NCBI GenBank assembly: GCA_963726715.1
Contig: CAVSDF010000010.1
Span: 939,001-1,003,000 of the forward strand
Length of the DNA stretch: 64,000 nt
Origin: CAVSDF01 sp963726715
GTDB taxonomy: Bacteria; Bacteroidota; Rhodothermia; Rhodothermales; BA12
Direction: 5' to 3'
Shown here one piece after another: positions 34,478 to 42,319 of this stretch (positions are counted from its first letter, which is position 1; every line of letters starts with the position of its first letter). The position numbers and the translations under genes were made by a program. The notes below the pieces were generated by a model that saw only the letters and a program-made list of their open reading frames with translations, searched no databases and was not told where the DNA came from.

Positions 34478-35953
34478 GTGCGCACGCCCCGCTTTCTCGA
34501 CCGCCTCGCCTCGCGCTTCGTCGCGGTGCGCCTCTTCGGAGGGCGCATGGCCGGGCGCATCGCCGGACGTGTGCGCCAGCCCGCACGCGCCGAACACCTG
34601 ACGGCGCCGCAGGTCTTCGCGCTCTCGTTCGTCGCCCTCATCGCCATCGGGGCGACCGGGCTGCGGACCGTTCCCGCGTTCTACGCGCCCGGCGAAACGC
34701 CGCTCTCGTGGCTCGATGCCGTCTTCACAGCCACCAGCGCCGTCTGCGTGACCGGTCTCGCCGTCGCCGACACGGCGACGCGGTTCAGCGTCTGGGGGCA
34801 GGCGTGGATTCTGCTGCTCATCCAGCTCGGCGGCCTCGGCGTCGTCGCCATCACCAGCCTCATCGCCGTCGCGCTCGGGCGGCGGCTCTCGCTGCGCACC
34901 GAATCGCTCACCGTTTCGGCCATCTGGGCGGCGCCGCACCTGAACGAGCGGCGCCTCGTGCGCGACGTCGTGCTCTTCACCGTCGTCATCGAGGCCATCG
35001 GCGCGGCCGGGCTGTGGATGGCGTTTGTGCCGTATTTCGGAGCGGGCGGCGCCGTCTGGCCCGCCGTCTTCCACAGCGTCTCGGCGTTCTGCAACGCGGG
35101 GTTCTCGACGTTCTCGACGAGCCTCGTCGGGTTCGAGCGCGATCCAGCGGTGCTCGGCATCGTGGGCGCGCTCATCGTCGTTGGCGGCATCGGATTCCTG
35201 ACGCTCGAAGAGCTGGCCTTCTGGTTTCGGTCGCGGCGCGAGCGGCGGTTTCGGCTCTCGCTCCACTCGCGCCTCGCGCTCACGATGACCGCGCTCCTGC
35301 TCGTCGGCGGCACGCTCGCGGCGGCGGCGGCGGAGTGGAACGGCGTCTTCGCGCACCTCGACACCGGCGATCGGTGGCTCGGGGCGATGTTCTTCAGCGT
35401 GACGGCGCGAACGGCGGGCTTCAACAGCATCGACTACGGCGCGCTCTCGTCCACGGCCGCCTTCTTCACGATCCTGCTGATGTTCATCGGCGGAAACCCC
35501 GGCTCGACGGCGGGCGGCGCCAAGACGACGACCGTCGCGCTCGTCGGCCTCCTCGCCTACCACCGCTTCCGCGGGCGCGGCGCGACGGGCGCGTTCGGGC
35601 GCAGCGTGCCGCCGGAGACCGTCGACCGCGCCGTGGGCATCACGAGCCTCGGGTTCGCGCTCGCCACGCTCGGCATCCTCGCACTCACCGTCACCGAAGG
35701 CTACGCCCGACGCGCGCCCGCCACTGTGGCCGGGCCGTTCCTCGCGCAGATGTTCGAGGCCGTCAGCGCCCTCGGCACCGTCGGCCTGTCGATGAACCTG
35801 ACGCCGACGCTCGATTCGGCGAGCCGGGTCGTCGTCATCCTGCTGATGTTCCTCGGGCGCACCGGCCCCCTCACCATCGCCGCCGCCTTCGCCCGCTCCT
35901 ACCGCCGCCCGGACATTGTCCGCTACGCGCACGAAGACGTACTGGTGGGGTGA
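34478..35953 (+). CDS. ktrB: Potassium channel subunit KtrB/TrkH
   Basis: 491 residues with about eight to ten membrane segments and four pore loops: FTATSAVCVTGLAV, SVSAFCNAGFSTFS, SVTARTAGFNSIDYG and AVSALGTVGLSMNL. The glycine in each loop forms the selectivity filter of the superfamily. The size and short loops fit KtrB more than TrkH. It takes up potassium across the inner membrane, gated by the KtrA ring encoded next. The GTG at 34478 or a TTG at 34469 could start it; no ATG lies near. It is separated from ktrA by a GT/AC-arm spacer of about 100 bases. Confidence 0.9.
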   Translation: MRTPRFLDRLASRFVAVRLFGGRMAGRIAGRVRQPARAEHLTAPQVFALSFVALIAIGATGLRTVPAFYAPGETPLSWLDAVFTATSAVCVTGLAVADTATRFSVWGQAWILLLIQLGGLGVVAITSLIAVALGRRLSLRTESLTVSAIWAAPHLNERRLVRDVVLFTVVIEAIGAAGLWMAFVPYFGAGGAVWPAVFHSVSAFCNAGFSTFSTSLVGFERDPAVLGIVGALIVVGGIGFLTLEELAFWFRSRRERRFRLSLHSRLALTMTALLLVGGTLAAAAAEWNGVFAHLDTGDRWLGAMFFSVTARTAGFNSIDYGALSSTAAFFTILLMFIGGNPGSTAGGAKTTTVALVGLLAYHRFRGRGATGAFGRSVPPETVDRAVGITSLGFALATLGILALTVTEGYARRAPATVAGPFLAQMFEAVSALGTVGLSMNLTPTLDSASRVVVILLMFLGRTGPLTIAAAFARSYRRPDIVRYAHEDVLVG

Positions 35954-36055
35954 TAGGCAGATCGTTGTCAATGGTTGGTTGTTCGTAGTTCTCCAGGCCC
36001 GAACGCGACTCGAAAGCCAACTGCCAACCGCAAACGACCAACAACCAACTCTACA
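35947..36055. repeat. Intergenic repeat arms between ktrB and ktrA
   Basis: The left arm is GTTGTCAATGGTTGGTTGTT and the right arm has GCCAACTGCCAACCGC and CGACCAACAACCAACTC, running to two bases before the ktrA region. AATGGTTGGTTGTT and AACAACCAAC are close reverse complements. This variant is AT-richer than the other copies. Confidence 0.5.
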
Positions 36056-36709
36056 ATGAAACGCTTCATCGTCGTCGGCCTCGGCAACTTCGGCAGCGCC
36101 GTCGCGCGGACGCTCTACGAGCAGGGACACGAGGTCGTCGTGCTCGACATGCGCGAGTCTTCCGTCGATGCCGCCGGGCGCTACGCGACGCGCGCCGCGG
36201 TCGGCGATGGGCGGCAGCGCGAACTCCTCGACCGGCTCGGCGCCGACGCCGCCGATGCCGCCATCGTCTCGACAGGCGACGATGTGACGGCCTCGATCCT
36301 CGTGACGCTCGCCCTGCGCGACCTCGGCGTGCCGCGCGTCTACTGCAAGGTCGTCAGCGAAGACCACCGCCGCGTCATGGCCCGCATCGGCGCCGACGAG
36401 GCGGTGTTTCCGGAGAACGAGAGCGGGCGCGCGCTCGCGCTGCGGCTCTCCTCGGGCGACGTCTTCAATTACCTGCCCCTCGGCGACGGCGTGTCGATGC
36501 AGGAGATGCGCGTCCCGGCGACGTGGCAGGGGCGGACGCTCCGCGAAATCGGCCTGCGCCCGCAGCTGCGGCTCGTCGCCGTCGCCGTCCACAACATCGT
36601 CCGCGACACCCTCACCGTGCCCCCGGACCCCGAGGTCCGCCTGACGCACGACGACACGCTCCTCCTCGCCGGCCGCGACGTGGACCTCGCGCTCGTGCAG
36701 AAGTTGTGA
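36056..36709 (+). CDS. ktrA: Potassium channel regulatory subunit KtrA/TrkA
   Basis: 217 residues. The RCK-N Rossmann domain begins MKRFIVVGLGNFGSAVARTL with the GxGxxG nucleotide site and VVVLDMRESSVD. The RCK-C domain (ALRLSSGDVFNYLPLGDGVS to LLAGRDVDLALVQKL) follows. It forms the cytoplasmic ring that binds ATP, ADP or NAD and gates KtrB. The gene is directly downstream of ktrB and in the same direction, so a complete Ktr system is present. The ATG at 36056 is the clear start. Confidence 0.92.
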   Translation: MKRFIVVGLGNFGSAVARTLYEQGHEVVVLDMRESSVDAAGRYATRAAVGDGRQRELLDRLGADAADAAIVSTGDDVTASILVTLALRDLGVPRVYCKVVSEDHRRVMARIGADEAVFPENESGRALALRLSSGDVFNYLPLGDGVSMQEMRVPATWQGRTLREIGLRPQLRLVAVAVHNIVRDTLTVPPDPEVRLTHDDTLLLAGRDVDLALVQKL

Positions 36710-36758
36710 TGGGGATGGGCGATCGGATGCACTCATTCAATCCCCAATCCCTGAACCC

Positions 36759-37439
36759 CTACACCTCGAACGCGCTCAGGCGTTTGGGGAAGCCGGTCAG
36801 GTTGACGAGGTTGGCGCGGGCGGGCGTGAAGCCGTTGTCGAGCGCCAGCGCCGTCCGGTAGAGGCGCTGCGCGTCTTCGATGCGCAGGCGAAGTTGGGCG
36901 ACGATGCCGAGGACGTTGTAGGCCGCCGGAAGCAGCGGGTCGACGGCGAGTGCGCGGCGTGCGTGGGCGTGGGCGGCGCCGAGGCGACGTGCCACGAGGG
37001 CCTCGGTGGCACGTTTGAGGCGGCGCTCGACACGCTCGGCGGACGCCTTCGCGCGTCCGTGGACGTCGAGGAGGTGGCGCAGCTGCCGCCCGAGGTGCAG
37101 GTCGGTGATGGGCACTTCGAGCACGTCGGCGGCGCCCGCGTGGAGCACGCCCGCCGCCTCCTCGGGCCGCAGATCGCCGACGAGCGCGACGATCGATGCC
37201 TCCGGATGCAGCAGGAACAGCTCACGCAGCCCTTTGAGCGCCGCGCTGCCCTCGACGTGCCCGGTCACAGCGTCGAGGTGCAGGAGGACGAGGCCGTGCG
37301 GGGTCGTGTCGAGCAGGTCGCGCGCGGCGGCGACGCTCGCCACGACGGTCGGTACGCTGTGGCAGAGCGCGCGGATGCGCCCGGCGAGATCGCGCGCGCG
37401 CGCATCGTCGGCATCGACGAGGAGGATCGGATCGGCCAT
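36759..37439 (-). CDS. Receiver-domain protein with TPR C-terminus
   Basis: 226 residues. The first 120 follow a response-regulator receiver fold: ILLVDADDARARDLA, GLVLLHLDAVTGHVEGS with the likely phosphorylation aspartate, and AGAADVLEVPITDLHL. The conserved lysine-proline near beta-5 is absent, with VPI instead, so phosphorylation control may be altered. The C-terminal 90 residues contain about two TPR repeats (GAAHAHARRALAVDPLLPAA and DAQRLYRTALALDNGF). There is no DNA-binding domain, so it may act through protein contacts. No kinase is adjacent. The ATG at 37439 follows gttcg. Confidence 0.72.
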   Translation of the reverse strand: MADPILLVDADDARARDLAGRIRALCHSVPTVVASVAAARDLLDTTPHGLVLLHLDAVTGHVEGSAALKGLRELFLLHPEASIVALVGDLRPEEAAGVLHAGAADVLEVPITDLHLGRQLRHLLDVHGRAKASAERVERRLKRATEALVARRLGAAHAHARRALAVDPLLPAAYNVLGIVAQLRLRIEDAQRLYRTALALDNGFTPARANLVNLTGFPKRLSAFEV

Positions 37440-37517
37440 CGAACGGAGGGAAAGGCGGGAGCGGGGCGCGGGAGTGGGGCGCGGGAGTGGGGCGCAGCCG
37501 AGGCCCGCGCGCGGCGG

Positions 37518-38967
37518 TCAGCGCGTCGTCGGCCAGGCGAGGTCGGCGGCGGCGATGCGGTGCTCCCAGAGAAGCGCGCCGTCGGCGTCGTAGGTGCGGA
37601 GCGTGGCGATGCGCGCCGTGCGGGGGCCGTCGAGGGTGACGGTTCCGAAGTTGTTCTGCCCCTCGACGAGCGTCCCGGCGACGCGCGTCGGCGAGTCGCG
37701 CTCGGACGGGGCAAGGCGGGCCGTGCCGGCCGTCAGGCTCGACGCGGTGAAGTCGTAGAGCGGCGGCGCGCCGTCGGGCCGGTCGAGGCGTTGGAGTTCG
37801 CTCAGGTGGCGGTCGCCGGTGAGGAAGACGACGCCGGGGATGCGGCGGCGCGTGATCTCGTCGAGGAGGCGGCGGCGCTCGTCGGGGAAGGTCGCCATCG
37901 TCTCGAAGACGGCGACGGGGTTGAGCACCTGCCCACCGGCGACGATGAACTTGAAGGGCGCGCGGCTCGTCGTGAGGGCGTCGACGAGCCAGTCGATCTG
38001 CTCGCGCCCGAACATCACCTTGTTCGGCCCGTCGGGGGCGTCGTTCGGGCTGCGGTGGTAGCGGTCGTCGAGGAGGAAGAAGGCGGCGTCGTTCCACTCG
38101 AACTGCCCGAAGACGCCGTCGGCCTCGGGCATCCCGTAGCTCACGTTGGCCCAGTAGCGCTTGAAGACGCCGAGGGCCTCGCGCTTGAGCACCCACGAGC
38201 GGTCGGCGTCGTTGGGGCCGTAGTCGTGGTCGTCCCAGATGGCATAATGGTGCGTGCTGCCGAGGAAGGCTTGCAGTTCGGGGAGGGCGCGCGTGTGCGC
38301 CTGCCGCCGGTCCATGCCGCGCTCGCTCCACCAGTCGACCTCGCGGAAGTACGTGTTGTCGCCCATCCACAGCATGAAGGCGGGCCGGGCGCGGGCGAGG
38401 GCGCCGAAGATGCGGTAGGTGCTGCCGTAGGGCGTGCCGGGGCGGTCGTACTCGGCCTCGTTGACGTAGGCGCACGAGCCGAGGGCGAAGGTGAAGGCGG
38501 GCGGATCGGCGCGCCACTGCCACAGCGGCTGCGTCTCGAACCGGAGCGCGTACGGCCGCGGCGCCACGCGCCCGTCGACGAGCACCTCGTAGCCGTAGCC
38601 GCGTCCGGGTTCGAGATCGGCGACGACGACGTGGACGGCGAAGCCCTCGGCCTCGGTGGCGAGGGCAGCGGGCGTCGTCGTGCGCGCGGCGGGGGCGGTT
38701 TCGTCCCAGTAGCGGACCTGCACGCGCGCCGGGCCGGTCGTCTGCGCCCAGACGGCGACCTCGCGGTGGAGGCTGTACCCGTTCATCGGCCCCGACCGGA
38801 GCGTCACCGGCGCCACGCGCGCAACCGGCGCAGGCCGCCCGGGCGATGTCCGGCGCGGCTGCGCGCTCGGACGGAACGGCGGCGAGCGGCGACGCGGCGA
38901 GCACGAGCGCAGCGGCGAGCACGAGGCGGCGCATGAACGGGCGCGCGAGCGAAGGGAGGGAGGGCAT
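37518..38967 (-). CDS. PhoD-type alkaline phosphatase/phosphodiesterase (one frameshift)
   Basis: About 480 residues. The signal peptide (MRRLVLAAALVLAASPLAA, within a start at 38967) lies in a different frame from the rest, which begins PAPVARVAPVTLRSGPMNGY; one extra base near 38846 joins them. Motifs of the PhoD metallophosphatase are FALGSCAYVNEAEYD, LWMGDNTYFREVDWW, HHYAIWDDHDYGPNDAD and FLTGDRHLSELQRL. It should hydrolyse phosphate esters outside the cytoplasm. The substrate is not known. The ATG at 38967 follows ccgccg and ATG 38934 is an alternative. The C-terminal fold is DLAWPTTR. Confidence 0.85.
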
Positions 38968-39111
38968 CGGCGGAAGGACGGAGACGGTCGGGCGAAGGTA
39001 CAGACCGCACCCGCCCACGGCCCGCATCCACGCAACGAGACCGCGCACCATCGGGCCGCCGCGGTCCGCACCGTCCCATCCCCGACACCCACAAACGACC
39101 AACGCCCCCGT

Positions 39112-39921
39112 TTACACCGCGATGGGCGCCCGAATGGCCGGGTGCGGGTCGTAGCCGGTGATCTCGATGTCCTCGAACCGGTACGAGAACAGGTCGGCGG
39201 CCGGGCGCAGCGTGAGGCGTGGGAGCGGACGCGGGGCGCGGGTGAGCTGCTCGCGCACCTGCGCCTCGTGGGTCCGGTAGACGTGGCAGTCGCCGCCCGT
39301 CCACACGAACTCGCCGGGCGCCATCCCCACCTGCTGCGCCACCATGTGCGTCAGGAGGGCGTACGAGGCGATGTTGAAGGGGACGCCGAGGAAGGCGTCG
39401 GCAGAGCGCTGGTAGAGCTGGCACGAGAGATGCCGCTGGCCGTCGGCGCCGGGCGGGGAGGCGTAGAACTGGAAAAGGGCGTGGCACGGCTGGAGCGCCA
39501 TCGCGGCCAGCTCGTCGACCTTCCACGCACTCACGACGAGCCGGCGGCTGTCCGGATTGCGGCGGAGCTCGGCGACGACATCGGCCATCTGATCGGTCAC
39601 TGTGCCGTCGGCGCCCTCCCAGCGGCGCCACTGCTTGCCGTAGACCGGCCCGAGATCACCGTCGGCATCGGCCCACTCGTCCCAGATCGTCACGCCGTGC
39701 TCGCGCAGGTAGGCGACGTTGGTGCCGCCCTGCAAGAACCACAGCAGCTCGTGGACGACGCTTTTGAGGTGGACGCGCTTGGTGGTGACGAGCGGAAAGC
39801 CCGCCCCGAGGTCGAAGCGCATCTGGTAGCCGAACACCGACGTCGTGCCGGTGCCGGTGCGGTCGTCCTTGCGGGCGCCGGTGGCGAGGATGTGGCGGAG
39901 GAAGTCGTGGTAGGCCTGCAT
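39112..39921 (-). CDS. thyA: Thymidylate synthase
   Basis: 269 residues, the normal length. ThyA signatures are RTGTGTTSVFGYQMRFDL, FPLVTTKRVHLKSVVHELLW, VYGKQWRRWEG, the catalytic cysteine in ALQPCHALFQFY, LSCQLYQRSADAFLGVPFN and FEDIEITGYDPHP. It methylates dUMP to dTMP using methylenetetrahydrofolate. No folA is visible beside it, though a dihydrofolate reductase is the usual partner. The ATG at 39921 follows cgcccg; the longer frame to 40110 is noncoding. It diverges from the small gene at 40020. Confidence 0.96.
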   Translation of the reverse strand: MQAYHDFLRHILATGARKDDRTGTGTTSVFGYQMRFDLGAGFPLVTTKRVHLKSVVHELLWFLQGGTNVAYLREHGVTIWDEWADADGDLGPVYGKQWRRWEGADGTVTDQMADVVAELRRNPDSRRLVVSAWKVDELAAMALQPCHALFQFYASPPGADGQRHLSCQLYQRSADAFLGVPFNIASYALLTHMVAQQVGMAPGEFVWTGGDCHVYRTHEAQVREQLTRAPRPLPRLTLRPAADLFSYRFEDIEITGYDPHPAIRAPIAV

Positions 39922-40019
39922 CGGGCGGGGGTCGGAAGAGGAAGCGCGGACGGGCGAAACGCAGGCGCGGCGGCGTCGGTTTGCGCCACCGACGTCTCTT
40001 CCCCCACTCCCCTGCCCCG

Positions 40020-40280
40020 ATGGACCCCAACCTGCACCAGAAGCAAGGCCTGAACCACCTGACCCGCGTGCTCGCCTACGCCCCCTTCGTCGCCGACAGC
40101 GGCGCAGCAACCGTCCACCTGACGCGCGAGGACTGGCACGTCGTCTACGATACGTTCTTCGCGATGGACACGCCGCGCGAGCTGTGGCCGGAGACGGTCG
40201 AAGCCATCGACCTCGCCGATGAGAACCGCGTCATCCGCCTCACCACCCCCGGCCTGACGGTCGATGTCGTCGAGATGTGA
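40020..40280 (+). CDS. Small soluble protein of unknown function
   Basis: 86 residues beginning MDPNLHQKQGLNHLTRVLAY. It is acidic, with aromatic residues, contains VHLTREDWHVVYDTFFAMD, and has no signal peptide or membrane segment. I recognise no family. The codon use is ordinary for the window and the ATG follows ctgccccg, so it is probably real. It diverges from thyA with about 100 bases between and converges with the ComEA-like gene. Confidence 0.6.
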   Translation: MDPNLHQKQGLNHLTRVLAYAPFVADSGAATVHLTREDWHVVYDTFFAMDTPRELWPETVEAIDLADENRVIRLTTPGLTVDVVEM

Positions 40281-40301
40281 CCGGTAGCCCGCAGTCCTCC
40301 G

Positions 40302-40851
40302 TCAGACGAACACGTGCGGGAGGAGCTTTTCGAGGGTCTTTTCGCCGATGCCCTTGACGTTCGTGAGGTCGGCCGGGCGGCGGAAGCCGCCGTTGGCGGC
40401 GCGGTAGGCGAGGATGCGCGCGGCGAGCGCCGGGCCGACGCGCGGCAGCTGTTCGAGCTCGGTCGCCGACGCGGTGTTGAGGTTGACACGTCCCGTGAAG
40501 GCCGCTTTGGGCGCACGCCGACCGTGGCTGCTTCCGGGTGTGGAGGCTGCCCCATCGGCGGCGGCGATGGTCGCGCGCGGCGGCGAGTTCGCGCACCACG
40601 TCGGCCCGCGAGACGGTGAGGACCGAATCCTGCCGCGCCGCGACGGCGCTGTCGGGCACCGCCGCAGCAGCCTGCACGGCGACGGCCTCCGCGAGGAAGA
40701 GCGACGGATCGACCGCCGGGGCGTCGAAGCGCCGCGCGTGCTGCACGGCGAGTCCGCCGACGACGAGCAGGACGAGGGTGGCGAGGGTGTTGCGTTCGAG
40801 GCGCGTGAGCGCGGCGCGCTGCTGGAGCGTGTAAAGCCAGGCAGTGGACAT
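40302..40851 (-). CDS. ComEA-like helix-hairpin-helix DNA-binding protein (one frameshift)
   Basis: About 182 residues after correction. The N-terminus MSTAWLYTLQQRAALTRLER with the helix LATLVLLVVGGLAV anchors it in the inner membrane. The C-terminal 65 residues (GRVNLNTASATELEQLPRVG, then ARILAYRAANGGF and VKGIGEKTLEKLLPHV) are a double helix-hairpin-helix of the ComEA type. The parts lie in different frames; one extra G near 40580 separates them. The likely role is DNA binding in uptake of exogenous DNA, inferred from the family. Starts at the ATG at 40851. Confidence 0.8.
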
Positions 40852-41449
40852 GGAGGCGGCGGTTCGGGTGACGCTCCCTCAGAGTCGACCGGAGGCCCCG
40901 CATAACCTCCGCCGCCGACATTTTTCCGCACGCGGCTCGGGCACACCCCGCGGCCGGTTGACGGGGCGGGGCCGTTCGGTTCACCATCTGCGCTCTCCGG
41001 CGTCACGGCGAGGCCCTGCACGGGCTGCGGCAATCCGGATCGACGACGCCCCTCGACCCAGATTGCCGCCCCGCCGTGCGGCGGGGCAGGCTGTCGCTTC
41101 GCTCCTCGCAAGGACAGCAGCGGAATGCAGGTGCAAACCTTAGAGCAATGCCCGAGATGATGAACACCCTCTCTCGTTCGTCATCCCCGCGAACCGAAGG
41201 TCCTCGAAGCGGAAAGCGGGGACCCATCGTGCAGACCGGAGGCTGGGTCCGCGCGTGCGCAGGAGACGCGCGGGGGCGGAGACCATGCCGCGCCATCCCT
41301 CCGGAGCTTCGCTACAACACTCATGCGGTTCACGGGAGTCGTAGATCGCCGGGCGTGGCGACCGGGGCTGGTGAGCAGGTCGGGACGCCGACCGATCTGC
41401 GGGCACGGCGCGGGCGGGTGGGCGTTGGCGGGGCAGTCCCCCCGCCGCC
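40852..41449. other. Intergenic region with two repeat elements
   Basis: About 600 bases between the divergent ComEA-like and recO genes. Around 41061-41112 is a hairpin (GCCCCGCCG and CGGCGGGGC, 41068-41087) followed by CTGTCGCTTCGCTCCTCGC, reminiscent of the widespread TTCGCTCCTCGCAAtgaca repeat. A dispersed GAACCGAAGG element follows at 41179-41226. No gene is supported. Confidence 0.5.
41179..41226 (+). repeat. Dispersed repeat, CGTCATCCCCGCGAACCGAAGG type
   Basis: CGTCATCCCCGCGAACCGAA is followed by GGTCCTCGAAGCGGAAAGCG and GGGACCCA. It is nearly identical to the copy at 17909-17950, with one changed base in the core. The ends CCCCG and CGGGG can pair. Confidence 0.7.
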
Positions 41450-42199
41450 GTGATCCTCCGCACCGAAGCCCTCGTCCTGCGCGCGATGCGCTACGGCGAG
41501 ACGAGCCGCATCGTCACCCTCTTCACTCGCGATCGGGGCAAGATCGCCGTTCTCGCGCGCGGCGCGCGCGCAGCGAAGAGCCGCTTCGGCAGCACGCTCG
41601 AACCGCTCTCGCTCATCGAGGCCCTCGTGTCGATGCGCCCGACGCGGACGCTGCAAACGCTGCGCGAGACCGCCCACCACACGCGCCTGCGCCTCTCCGA
41701 CGACCTCGGCAAGATCAGCGCGGGCCTGCGGATGGCCGAGCTCACGAACGCGCTCACCGAAGACGAGGAAGCCGCCCCGGCGCTCTTCGACCTCGTCGCG
41801 GGCAGCCTCGCGGGACTCGACTCGCTCGACATCGGCGCGGGCGACCGGCCCGTCTCGGCCCTCCTCTTCTTCGAGCTTCGCCTCGCGGGCCTGCTCGGCT
41901 TCTCCCCCCGCTTCACGCGGGAGGGCGTGCAGGCGGTCGATGACAACGGCGGCATCCTGCGTCTCGACACCGGTGAGATCGAGCCGCTCGGCACCGTCAT
42001 CGGACGGCGGGCGAGCCGGGCGGCGCTGCGAGCCTTCGCCACGGCGGCGCGCGCCGACCTGCCCATCGTCCTGTCGATGCGCCTCGACGCCGAGGTCGAG
42101 GCGGAGACCGTCCGCCTCGCCGAATCCTACCTCCGTCACCACACCGACGACGCCTACCCGACGCGCTCCGACGCCGTCCGCGCCGCCATCGCTTCTTGA
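41450..42199 (+). CDS. recO: DNA repair protein RecO
   Basis: 249 residues with a GTG start. MILRTEALVLRAMRYGETSR and VTLFTRDRGKIAVLARGARA are the conserved OB-fold N-terminus. The central helical domain contains ELRLAGLLGFSPRF, where many RecO proteins continue with a zinc-binding cysteine cluster; no such cysteines are visible here. RecO loads RecA on SSB-coated single-stranded DNA with RecR in gap repair. It converges with the T9SS cargo gene across a strong hairpin at 42243-42295. Confidence 0.92.
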   Translation: MILRTEALVLRAMRYGETSRIVTLFTRDRGKIAVLARGARAAKSRFGSTLEPLSLIEALVSMRPTRTLQTLRETAHHTRLRLSDDLGKISAGLRMAELTNALTEDEEAAPALFDLVAGSLAGLDSLDIGAGDRPVSALLFFELRLAGLLGFSPRFTREGVQAVDDNGGILRLDTGEIEPLGTVIGRRASRAALRAFATAARADLPIVLSMRLDAEVEAETVRLAESYLRHHTDDAYPTRSDAVRAAIAS

Positions 42200-42242
42200 G
42201 CCGCCGCTGCCCGGATGGGGCTGTCCGCTCGGCACTCACCGC

Positions 42243-42295
42243 GCGTTTCCCGAAACGCACATCGCCCCGGTACCGTCGAGGGCACCGGGGCGATG
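42243..42295. terminator. Double hairpin terminator between convergent genes
   Basis: Two stems lie side by side: GCGTTTC-CC-GAAACGC at 42243-42258, and twelve-base perfect arms CATCGCCCCGGT and ACCGGGGCGATG at 42260-42295. They lie between the recO stop and the end of the T9SS cargo gene, so they probably terminate both transcripts. Confidence 0.7.
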
Positions 42296-42319
42296 GCTGC
42301 TTCCGAGGAAGCGTCCGGG

